Assembly: GCA_050123335.1 (NCBI GenBank)
Contig: JASFHH010000053.1
Coordinates: forward strand, 1 to 11,162
Length of the DNA: 11,162 nucleotides
Reading direction: 5' to 3'
DNA from: JASFHF01 sp050123335
GTDB lineage: Bacteria > Pseudomonadota > Gammaproteobacteria > UBA12402
The notes under the pieces were generated by a model. That model searched no databases and had not been told where the DNA came from. It worked only from the letters and a program-made list of their open reading frames with translations. A program made the position numbers and the translations under genes. Shown here in pieces: positions 6,123-11,162 of this stretch (within the stretch, counting starts at the first letter, position 1; each line of letters begins with the position of its first letter).

Positions 6123-7067
6123 ATGGAATTTTTTAAAACCAATACCAAAATTGATTTTTTAGGACTGCAGAAATGGGCGGCAGCATTTTCCATTATTATT
6201 TTTATCGCATCCGTTGTGTCGCTAATTATTTTTGGTTTAAATTTTGATTTGGATTTTACTGGCGGTACCCAAATTAATTTGGTGTTCCCGCAAACTGCAA
6301 ATATAGCACAGATCCGACAGAATTTAGATAAAGCAGGTTTGAAAGATGCGCAAGTGCAAACTTACGGCAGCACCAAAGATGTGTTGATTAGTTTGGGAAT
6401 TAATAAACAGATGCGTAAATCTGGTCAAACTTTAAAACAAATACAAGATACTTTAACTCAAGCAGTGTCAAAAGCGGTGCCAGGCGGGAATGTTGTAAGG
6501 GTGAATTCAATCGGCGCCAAAGTTAGCTCAGAACTAGCATATAAAGGTATTTTAGCAGTGGTGATTGCAATGTTGGTTACCATGATTTACATCGCCTTTC
6601 GGTTTGAATGGCACATGGCAATTGGTGCGGCGGTATCACTAGTACACGATCCAATTTTAATTTTAGGTTTATTTTCATTTTTTCATATTCGATTTGATTT
6701 GGTGGCGCTTGCAGCGGTGTTAACTGTGATTGGTTATTCATTGAATGATACGATTGTTATTTTTGATCGGGTGCGGGAAAATTTCCGTAAAATGCGTCGC
6801 GGTACTCCTAAAGAAGTTGTTAATGCTGCAATTAACCAAACTTTATCGCGGACAATTATGTCAGCTGGTTTAGTTTTGTTAGTGGTGGTTGTGTTATATT
6901 TTTATGGCGGACCAGTCATTCACGCATTTGCTTTAGCCTTAATTATTGGTATCGTGATTGGTACTTATTCTTCAATTTATGTAGCTGGATCGCTCGCAGT
7001 TGCACTTGGTTTGCAGCGTTCTGATTTATTAACGGCTGCTAAACGCGAGTATGTGGATACTCCGTAG
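6123..7067 (+). CDS. secF: SecF, protein-export membrane protein
   Basis: This 314-aa protein is the partner of SecD in the YajC-SecD-SecF complex and has normal family length. An N-terminal helix (about 18-38) is followed by LDFTGGTQINL (43-53), the SecF signature at the start of the periplasmic P1-like domain. Five C-terminal helices span about 141-295. The conserved GYSLNDTIVIFDRVREN (204-220) corresponds to the SecD relay motif. The start has only a distant AGG, and the gene begins three bases after the secD stop, so translation is probably coupled to secD. A poly-T tract follows the stop. Confidence 0.96.
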   Translation: MEFFKTNTKIDFLGLQKWAAAFSIIIFIASVVSLIIFGLNFDLDFTGGTQINLVFPQTANIAQIRQNLDKAGLKDAQVQTYGSTKDVLISLGINKQMRKSGQTLKQIQDTLTQAVSKAVPGGNVVRVNSIGAKVSSELAYKGILAVVIAMLVTMIYIAFRFEWHMAIGAAVSLVHDPILILGLFSFFHIRFDLVALAAVLTVIGYSLNDTIVIFDRVRENFRKMRRGTPKEVVNAAINQTLSRTIMSAGLVLLVVVVLYFYGGPVIHAFALALIIGIVIGTYSSIYVAGSLAVALGLQRSDLLTAAKREYVDTP

Positions 7068-7085
7068 TTAACTTGTTAATTGTTC

Positions 7086-7129
7086 GCAAAGTGTATTATT
7101 TTTGCACAGATTTTTTTTGTTTTTTTTTC
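7086..7129 (+). terminator. Probable terminator of the secDF operon
   Basis: GCAAA (7086-7090) pairs with TTTGC (7101-7105). Two long T tracts follow, eight T at 7111-7118 and nine T near 7120-7128. The stem is weak but the T tracts are striking and lie 40-60 bp beyond secF. Confidence 0.5.
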
Positions 7130-7133
7130 GCTT

Positions 7134-7191
7134 CCTTAAGAATTTCTTAAGGTTAGAGTTCTATAATTAAAATAAGAAAGTGATAAGGGGG
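7134..7191 (+). promoter_or_regulatory. Promoter, palindrome and ribosome site of the coiled-coil gene
   Basis: TATAAT at 7162-7167 is a perfect -10. No good -35 is visible, but a 19-bp perfect palindrome CCTTAAGAATTTCTTAAGG (7134-7152) covers the place where it should be, which suggests an operator or activator site. AGGGGG at 7186-7191 is a strong ribosome site eight bases before ATG 7200. Confidence 0.55.
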
Positions 7192-7199
7192 TGTAGAAT

Positions 7200-8573
7200 A
7201 TGAGTTATGTTAGATTTGGTAAAGAATATTTTAGGCAAAAAGATGCGCAAGATGCTTTTAATAATAAAATTAAACGTCGCACCAATGAAGAAGATAAACA
7301 AAAATATTTATATAGATGTTTTTGTTTAAAAAATGGATATAATTATTTGCAAATAAGCTATGAACGGAAATATGGTTTTATCTTTAATCTAAGCAAGCGT
7401 ATTCAACAATTAAAACAAAAACCAAGTAAAACAAATATTCGCGAAGCTAATATTTTAAAAAATTTGGTTTATGACTTATATTCAACTAATTTATCTGATG
7501 TTAGTAAAACTATTAGTGATAGATTTTATCCAGAGAATGGTGCTGAATTAAAAAAAGTTTTTAGTTTTTCAAGTAAGACTTTGGATATTTTAGAAGAAAT
7601 CAAAAACACAAAGAGTCTCTCAGGAGAATCATTTGAAAAATTACTCGAGAAGTCACTATTTGATAATGATATTTCAAATAAACAAAAGTATATTGATCCG
7701 GTAATCAACAAATGTGTTGCAAATGAAAAGGTGGAAGAGTTTCAGCAATTGATTAAAGATCGAGTTGTGGAAGAGAGAAATGAGGTGTTAAATAAGCGTG
7801 GATTTTTTACCAAGGTATTACATTTCTTTATACCACCACTTAAAAAAGCGTATGTTAATAAAAAATTGAAATCTCTAAATGGTGGGCTGGAAAAATATAA
7901 AAAACTTTCATCTACCGAAGAAATATTTAAGCAAGTAAAATTTGAAAAAGAATCCGAAAATATTGAAAAAGAATCTGAAAGTATTTTTGGTGACACTCCA
8001 GTTGGTAAGAAACTTTCAGGCTTTTGGAATGGTTTCAAATTAGCCTTTAATAAGGTAACAGCGTTTTTGACGCAAAGAGAACGGAAGGTTGAATGGAAAG
8101 ATCTTGAAGAAAAAAGTAAAAAGAATTTTCTTGAGCAGCAAAAGCTTGAGAAAGAAAAGAAAATAAGGTTAATGGAACAGAAAAAGCAGCAAGAACAAGA
8201 GAAGCAAAGTAAATTAATGAAGCAGAAAAAACGTGAAGTCGAAAGAAAAAAGATAGAACAGAAAAAACTGCGAGCGGAAAGGAAAAGGATTAAAATTAAA
8301 GAAAAGAGAAGGAAATTATTGGAGCAGAAGAAACGTAAAGTGGAAAAAAAGATACCGCGAAATAATTTTTTATCAAGTAAAAGTTTTTTCACAAAGAATA
8401 CAAGTCAATCGCCAAAAAAATTGTCTGATACTTTAAATTCAGCAGGTTACAATGAATTATCACCGGATTTGAAAAAGAAATATACGCGTGTACGTGATAT
8501 GTCTAATAATGTTGTGTATGTGTTGAAAAAGCCAAAAGTTAATCGATTCGTGAATGTTCAACCATCTATCTAA
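7200..8573 (+). CDS. Lysine-rich coiled-coil protein, unrecognised
   Basis: I do not recognise this 457-aa protein. It has no signal peptide or membrane helix and is strongly basic. Residues 1-200 are mixed helical, with a Cys/Tyr-containing patch (YLYRCFCLKNGYNYLQISYE, 36-55). Residues 201-290 contain two aromatic-rich segments (RGFFTKVLHFFIPPLKKAYV, 200-219, and GFWNGFKLAFNKVTAFL, 274-290) that could be amphipathic membrane-binding helices. Residues 297-386 are an almost unbroken Lys/Glu/Gln/Arg helix with recurring EQKK and ERK steps, a coiled coil or single alpha helix. The last 70 residues are Ser/Lys-rich and end in DMSNNVVYVLKKPK plus a short tail. The start is supported by AGGGGG at eight bases. 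Its promoter and flanking terminators make it a single-gene unit. Architecture and composition resemble host-directed effectors of intracellular bacteria, but that is inference only. Confidence 0.8.
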   Translation: MSYVRFGKEYFRQKDAQDAFNNKIKRRTNEEDKQKYLYRCFCLKNGYNYLQISYERKYGFIFNLSKRIQQLKQKPSKTNIREANILKNLVYDLYSTNLSDVSKTISDRFYPENGAELKKVFSFSSKTLDILEEIKNTKSLSGESFEKLLEKSLFDNDISNKQKYIDPVINKCVANEKVEEFQQLIKDRVVEERNEVLNKRGFFTKVLHFFIPPLKKAYVNKKLKSLNGGLEKYKKLSSTEEIFKQVKFEKESENIEKESESIFGDTPVGKKLSGFWNGFKLAFNKVTAFLTQRERKVEWKDLEEKSKKNFLEQQKLEKEKKIRLMEQKKQQEQEKQSKLMKQKKREVERKKIEQKKLRAERKRIKIKEKRRKLLEQKKRKVEKKIPRNNFLSSKSFFTKNTSQSPKKLSDTLNSAGYNELSPDLKKKYTRVRDMSNNVVYVLKKPKVNRFVNVQPSI

Positions 8574-8585
8574 AATGCACTATCT

Positions 8586-8620
8586 AAATCCCGGAAATTG
8601 CTGCGCAATTTCCGGGATTT
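8586..8620. terminator. Perfect 16-bp-stem hairpin after the coiled-coil gene
   Basis: AAATCCCGGAAATTGC (8586-8601) and GCAATTTCCGGGATTT (8605-8620) are exact reverse complements around the loop TGC. It lies 12 bp after the stop codon and is the strongest hairpin in the window. The A-tract and T-tract are part of the stem ends, so it can act in both directions. It separates this gene from higBA. Confidence 0.7.
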
Positions 8621-8647
8621 GTATAAACAAACCGGTGAAATTTGCAC

Positions 8648-8681
8648 ATAACGCCTTGCGTTATATAACGCGTTGTGTTAT
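8648..8681. promoter_or_regulatory. Two abutting 17-bp operator dyads of higBA, promoter embedded
   Basis: Site 1, ATAACGCcttGCGTTAT (8648-8664), has perfect arms. Site 2, ATAACGCgttGTGTTAT (8665-8681), has one mismatch and follows with no gap; the junction forms a further perfect palindrome. TTGCGT (8656-8661) and TATGCT (8679-8684) are 17 bp apart and overlap both sites; a TATATA at 8662-8667 is an alternative -10. This is the layout expected for autorepression by the HigA antitoxin or the HigBA complex (known for the family, inferred here). Confidence 0.65.
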
Positions 8682-8690
8682 GCTTCTATT

Positions 8691-8972
8691 ATGATCATTC
8701 AATTTAAGTGTCAAGAAACAAGAAAAATATGGCATGGAGATAGATCTATGCGTTTTTCGTATGAAATGCAACAAATTGCGCGTAGAAAATTGCGTATGTT
8801 GAATAATGCGAAGCAATTGAATGATCTAAGAATTCCTCCTGGTAATCGTTTGGAGGCATTGAAAGGTAATCGCCAGGATGAGTTTAGTATTAGAATTAAT
8901 AAACAATGGCGTATTTGTTTTAAGTGGTTAAGTGGTAATGCATATGAAGTTGGAATCGAGGATTATCATTAA
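8691..8972 (+). CDS. higB: HigB-type toxin (RelE superfamily mRNA endonuclease)
   Basis: This 93-aa protein matches the HigB 'plasmid maintenance killer' group. Ribosome-dependent mRNA cleavage stops translation when the antitoxin is lost. The conserved features are LRMLNNA (34-40), the IPPGNRLEALKGN segment (48-60) and FSIRINKQWRICF (65-77), whose Arg is typical of the active site. The terminal EDYH (90-93) closes nearly all members of this group. The frame can be extended to a TTG at 8673, but that codon lies inside operator site 2; ATG 8691 gives the standard MI start and length. No Shine-Dalgarno precedes it; if the TATGCT -10 is used, the mRNA is leaderless. The antitoxin gene starts 18 bp downstream. 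Toxin-first order is the normal higBA arrangement. Confidence 0.9.
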   Translation: MIIQFKCQETRKIWHGDRSMRFSYEMQQIARRKLRMLNNAKQLNDLRIPPGNRLEALKGNRQDEFSIRINKQWRICFKWLSGNAYEVGIEDYH

Positions 8973-8990
8973 TAATGAGAGGAATGTATT

Positions 8991-9305
8991 GTGATAAAGA
9001 AATTAAAAAATATTCATCCTGGTGAAATTCTGTTGGAAGAATTTCTTTTACCGATGGATATTAGTCAGAACAAGTTGGCGCGTGATATTGATGTACCCCC
9101 AAGGCGTATTAATGAAATTGTATTAGGCAAAAGATCTATAACTGCGGATACAGATTTACGGTTATCGCGTGCGCTTGGTACTTCTGAAGGATTTTGGCTG
9201 GGTTTACAAACAGATTATGATTTAGAGGAGCGCAGAAAAGTTATTGTAAAACAATTGAAGAAAATTAAAAAGCTTCCTGAAGTTGGTGACGAGTGTTTTG
9301 CATAG
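8991..9305 (+). CDS. higA: HigA antitoxin, XRE-family repressor
   Basis: This 104-aa protein neutralises HigB and represses its own promoter. It opens with the family signature NIHPGEILLEEFLLPMDIS (7-25). The helix-turn-helix runs about 24-46 (SQNKLARDIDVPPRRINEIV), and SITADTDLRLSRALGTSEGFWLGLQ (49-73) is also strongly conserved in VapI/HigA proteins. The C-terminus is a Lys-rich tail. The start is GTG 8991, chosen because GAGAGGA ends seven bases upstream and the product then begins at the usual place; the nearby ATG at 8984 is in another frame. It is cotranscribed with higB. Confidence 0.92.
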   Translation: MIKKLKNIHPGEILLEEFLLPMDISQNKLARDIDVPPRRINEIVLGKRSITADTDLRLSRALGTSEGFWLGLQTDYDLEERRKVIVKQLKKIKKLPEVGDECFA

Positions 9306-9313
9306 AATGGTTA

Positions 9314-9370
9314 TGTAAACTACTATAAACTAAAGTAGTTAATATAAACTATTTTGGTTTATATTAACTA
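9314..9370. repeat. AT-rich dyad cluster after higA
   Basis: TAGTTAATATAAAC (9336-9349) and GTTTATATTAACTA (9357-9370) are exact 14-bp inverted repeats with a 7-base loop. Just upstream, AACTACT and AGTAGTT form a second, overlapping 7-bp dyad. The word TAAACTA occurs three times in direct orientation within 9315-9351. No T-run follows. It may terminate higBA or be a multi-site protein-binding region; the sequence alone does not decide. Confidence 0.5.
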
Positions 9371-9403
9371 GATATTTATATATTAATTATGGTAAAAATA
9401 ATA

Positions 9404-9462
9404 TCAGTTTTCCATATCCTCACTATATTTCCCCACCGCAGCAGCGCCGTTTAAGCGCGTGG
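9404..9462 (-). pseudogene. Displaced 3' end of a fructose-bisphosphate aldolase gene
   Basis: On the minus strand this stretch reads RLNGAAAVGKYSEDMEN and then TGA (9404-9406), in the same frame as the last codons of the intact aldolase gene. Bases 9422-9459 match 10119-10156 of that gene at 36 of 38 positions, and both differences (Gly and Ala codons) are synonymous. Similarity fades beyond 9460. It ends SEDMEN, unlike the SKDADPN of the intact gene, so it is probably the older chromosomal end pushed aside when the cassette between the copies arrived. Confidence 0.75.
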
Positions 9463-9482
9463 ATTTTTTATTTTTCAAAAGA

Positions 9483-9518
9483 TTTGCATTATAACCAAAA
9501 TAGGTTATAATTATAACC
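9483..9518. promoter_or_regulatory. Promoter with three TTATAACC operator half-sites, relE-like gene
   Basis: TTATAACC (9489-9496) and GGTTATAA (9503-9510) form a perfect 8-bp dyad with a 6-bp spacer. A third half-site TTATAACC (9511-9518) abuts the start codon. TATAAT (9506-9511) lies inside this array; TTTGCA (9483-9488) is a fair -35 at 17 bp. Binding of the antitoxin would cover the -10 and the transcription start. Confidence 0.65.
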
Positions 9519-9782
9519 ATGTGTGATTATAATATAAAAATACACAAACAAGCTAAAAAGAAGCTGCAAAGCCTTAACGCAAAAGATAGGCTTAAAATAA
9601 CGGATAAAATCATGGAGTTGTCATATAACCCGGATTCTGCTAATTTGGATACAAAAGTTTTAACTAATTCGTCTCTGTGGCGATTAAGAATTGGAAAATG
9701 GAGGGTTATTTATTCACGTGATGACATAGTGAAAATTTTAAGGATAGAAAAAATAAAGTCAAGAGGAGACGTTTACAAATGA
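9519..9782 (+). CDS. RelE/ParE-family toxin
   Basis: This 87-aa protein has the RelE/ParE fold pattern: YNIKIHKQAKKKLQSL (4-19), a helical KDRLKITDKIMELSYNPDS stretch (22-40), then LWRLRIGKWRVIYS (53-66). The basic residues of the last motif belong to the toxin core. It ends SRGDVYK (81-87), the usual close of RelE-type mRNA interferases. The target cannot be proved from sequence, and RelE against ParE remains open, though RGDVYK favours RelE. The ATG at 9519 directly abuts the operator, has no Shine-Dalgarno and lies seven bases after TATAAT, so the mRNA is probably leaderless. The stop overlaps the antitoxin start (ATGA, 9779-9782), implying coupled translation. It lies within the DNA flanked by duplicated aldolase ends. 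Confidence 0.85.
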   Translation: MCDYNIKIHKQAKKKLQSLNAKDRLKITDKIMELSYNPDSANLDTKVLTNSSLWRLRIGKWRVIYSRDDIVKILRIEKIKSRGDVYK

Positions 9783-10096
9783 ACCAATTACAAACTATTA
9801 ACAATATTAGTGGTAAGCCAGAGTATGTGTTATTGCCGATAAATGTGTATAAAGTTCTACGACGCGACATAATTCAGGCGTTTAAAACTGTAGATCAGGA
9901 ATACGAAGATTTTGATCCAAAAGATTTTATTAAAAATCCAATTGCCTTGCTGCGTATGCGAGCAAAAATAACGCAAACAGAATTGGCTAAAAGATTAAAA
10001 GTTACGCAGGCTTACATAAGTAAAATTGAAAATGACAATTATAATGTTACTTCAGAATTATTAAAGAAAATTAAAAAAGCATTAAAAACGAAATAA
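9779..10096 (+). CDS. XRE-family antitoxin with a Phd-like N-terminal segment
   Basis: This 105-aa protein is encoded directly after the toxin. The N-terminal segment (ISGKPEYVLLPINVYKVL, 10-27) resembles the strand-helix opening of Phd/RelB-type antitoxins. An acidic linker (DQEYEDFDPKDF, 39-50) could bind the basic toxin. The C-terminal helix-turn-helix is clear: LRMRAKITQTELAKRLKVTQ (58-77), then AYISKIENDN. The order N-terminal toxin contact, C-terminal DNA binding is the reverse of classical RelB. The start is ATG 9779, overlapping the toxin stop, with GAGGAG at 9763-9768. The likely DNA target is the TTATAACC array upstream of the toxin. Its stop lies one base from the stop of the convergent aldolase gene. 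Confidence 0.85.
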   Translation: MNQLQTINNISGKPEYVLLPINVYKVLRRDIIQAFKTVDQEYEDFDPKDFIKNPIALLRMRAKITQTELAKRLKVTQAYISKIENDNYNVTSELLKKIKKALKTK

Positions 10097-10097
10097 A

Positions 10098-11114
10098 TCA
10101 ATTGGGGTCAGCGTCTTTACTATATTTTCCCACCGCAGCGGCGCCGTTTAAGCGCGCGCGTTTTAATAATTCTTGCTGCGCGGCAGTTACATTTTCTTTT
10201 TTGCCTAGCCACGCTTTTAAGCAGGGGGCTTGCAATGCACGTCCGTAGGAGAAGCTGAGATACCATGGTTGCGGGCCGATTTTGTTGATAGCATTCAAAT
10301 TTTCGGTGGCCATTACATCACTTTGACCGCCGGATAAGAAATTAATCGTAGGTACCGCAGCTGGAACGGTGCGACGTAAAATTTTAATGGTTGCTTTGGC
10401 TACTTCCTCAACGGATGGCTGCTTAGAAAATTCTTTGCCGGCAACGATCATATTTGGTTTTAAAATCATTAGTTCCAGTTCAACTTGATGTTTATGCAAT
10501 TTATCAAATACTTTATGAAAAACTTTTTCGCTGACTTCGGCGCATTTTTCCAAACTATGTTTGCCATCCATTAAAACTTCTGGTTCAACAATTGGCACAA
10601 TTCCAGCATTTTGACAAATTTTGGCATAACGTGCGAGCAAACATGCATTGTTTTTAATTATTAATGAGGATGGATAAATATCAGAGATTTTAAATACCAC
10701 GCGCCATTTCGCAAAACGTGCACCCATTTTTTTGTATTCTTCTAAACGATCTGGTAAGCCATCTAGTCCTTGGGTGGTTTTTTCTTCTGCAGATGATTCA
10801 AATAAAATTAAGCCTTTATCAACTTTAATTCCTGGAATGATACCTCGTTCGGCTAATAATTGTGGAAATGGTGTGCCGTCTGCAGTTTTTTGGCCTAAAG
10901 TTTCTTCATATAAAATTACACCGCAAATGTATTTTTCTAATTCCGGTGTAGTGAATAAAAGTTCGCGATAAGCTCTGCGGTTTTCTTCGGTTGATTCTAC
11001 TTTAATTGTATCAAAACGTTTTTTAATCGTAGGCGAGCTTTCATCAGCAGCTAAAATTCCTTTTCCTGGGGTTATCATTGTTTTTATGGTTTGTTCGAGT
11101 TGATTGATGTTCAT
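10098..11114 (-). CDS. fba: Class I fructose-bisphosphate aldolase
   Basis: This 338-aa protein is the Schiff-base, metal-independent aldolase of glycolysis and gluconeogenesis, cleaving fructose-1,6-bisphosphate to two triose phosphates. The eukaryotic-type class I motifs are present: GKGILAADESSPTIKKR (17-33) with its active-site Asp, FAKWRVV (134-140) with the conserved Lys, IVPIVEPEVLMDGKHSLEKC (172-191), ELMILKPNMIVAG (214-226) with the Schiff-base Lys at 219, and TINFLSGGQSD (256-266). Mammalian enzymes are about 363 aa and end in a mobile Tyr tail; this protein lacks the tail, as bacterial members do. AGGAG sits seven bases before ATG. The final residues (SKDADPN) look altered by insertion of the neighbouring cassette, since a displaced end reading SEDMEN lies 0.7 kb away. 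The catalytic core is intact. Confidence 0.95.
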   Translation of the reverse strand: MNINQLEQTIKTMITPGKGILAADESSPTIKKRFDTIKVESTEENRRAYRELLFTTPELEKYICGVILYEETLGQKTADGTPFPQLLAERGIIPGIKVDKGLILFESSAEEKTTQGLDGLPDRLEEYKKMGARFAKWRVVFKISDIYPSSLIIKNNACLLARYAKICQNAGIVPIVEPEVLMDGKHSLEKCAEVSEKVFHKVFDKLHKHQVELELMILKPNMIVAGKEFSKQPSVEEVAKATIKILRRTVPAAVPTINFLSGGQSDVMATENLNAINKIGPQPWYLSFSYGRALQAPCLKAWLGKKENVTAAQQELLKRARLNGAAAVGKYSKDADPN

Positions 11115-11162
11115 AAAGTTTCTCCTAAGTTACTCCGTAGCGGGGTCAAGGCTTGAATTTTA
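11115..11162 (-). promoter_or_regulatory. Ribosome site of fba and cut-off upstream region
   Basis: On the minus strand TTAGGAGAAACTTT immediately precedes the ATG, a strong Shine-Dalgarno. The remaining 30 bases to the window edge show no clear promoter; the promoter or an upstream gene lies outside. Confidence 0.6.

Larger units (their letters stand above)
9460..10118. mobile_element. Putative non-autonomous cassette carrying only a toxin-antitoxin pair
   Basis: The DNA between the duplicated aldolase ends holds an operator/promoter, a RelE-like toxin and an XRE antitoxin, and no integrase, transposase or terminal inverted repeats. Integration at the 3' end of a conserved gene, with replacement of its last codons, is typical of site-specific elements. 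A passive origin by illegitimate or homologous recombination is also possible. Outer limits are uncertain by a few tens of bases. Confidence 0.45.
9422..10156. repeat. 38-bp direct repeats flanking the second toxin-antitoxin pair
   Basis: The two copies are 9422-9459 and 10119-10156, at a 697-bp offset, with two mismatches. If 9417-9421 is included, 39 of 43 positions agree. The right copy lies within the aldolase coding end. They bracket exactly one toxin-antitoxin operon and its operator, as attL and attR would bracket a small integrated element. Confidence 0.75.

Noticed and set aside
7742..8392. 216-codon open frame on the minus strand, rich in Phe, Ser and Leu
   Set aside because: It is the antisense of the Lys/Glu-rich coiled-coil region, whose AAA and GAA codons read as TTT and TTC on the other strand. 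There is no ribosome site or family pattern.
9404..9462. GC-richer block considered as an integron attC site or terminator
   Set aside because: It aligns with the aldolase coding end in frame, including synonymous differences, and lacks attC core sites.
9460..10118. Possible insertion sequence or MITE
   Set aside because: No transposase, terminal inverted repeats or short target-site duplication is visible; the only duplication is the coding end of fba.
10732..10971. 79-codon plus-strand frame inside the aldolase gene
   Set aside because: It is fully antisense to conserved aldolase coding sequence.

Overview
The window is AT-rich bacterial DNA with tightly packed genes. Its yajC-secD-secF order, the E. 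coli-like ends of YajC and SecD, a eukaryotic-type class I fructose-bisphosphate aldolase, an RCC1-repeat protein and several lysine-rich orphan proteins suggest a host-associated gammaproteobacterium, possibly Legionellales/Coxiella-like. That placement is inference from gene content; nothing here fixes the genus.

Layout. (1) 2-961: the 3' part of an RCC1-repeat gene. Its frame is open from the left edge, so its start lies upstream, and its 156-bp units include a recent in-frame 360-bp duplication. (2) 1064-3235: a sugar/envelope cluster of a GT2 polyprenyl-phosphate glycosyltransferase, an overlapping small LAB_N membrane protein, and a UDP-glucuronate-4-epimerase-like SDR. (3) 3224-3679, minus strand: a small Lys/Asn-rich orphan converging on the epimerase with a 12-bp overlap. 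A perfect palindrome lies in its 5' leader. (4) 3884-7067: the Sec accessory operon yajC-secD-secF behind an extended -10 promoter, ended by a poly-T tract. (5) 7200-8573: an unrecognised 457-aa lysine-rich coiled-coil protein, followed by a perfect 16-bp hairpin. (6) 8648-9305: a HigBA toxin-antitoxin module with two abutting 17-bp operator dyads. (7) 9404-10118: a second module, a RelE-like toxin with an XRE antitoxin, flanked by two copies of the 3' end of the aldolase gene. (8) 10098-11114, minus strand: class I fructose-bisphosphate aldolase.

The most notable structure is in regions 7-8. A 38-bp block of the aldolase 3' coding end (10119-10156) recurs at 9422-9459 with two differences, both synonymous. 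The displaced copy reads in frame to its own stop and encodes a different C-terminus (SEDMEN rather than SKDADPN). This is the footprint expected when a small element enters the 3' end of a gene, supplies a replacement end and pushes the old end to its far side. The roughly 697-bp unit carries only the toxin-antitoxin pair and no recombinase.

Other points: the glycosyltransferase and the RelE-like toxin appear to be leaderless (TATAAT 7-8 nt before the ATG, no Shine-Dalgarno). The two orphan genes of regions 3 and 5 share an almost identical leader motif at the ribosome-binding site. Several start codons of the longest open frames should be moved downstream (yajC to 3884, secD to 4218, higB to 8691, the minus-strand orphan to 3679).
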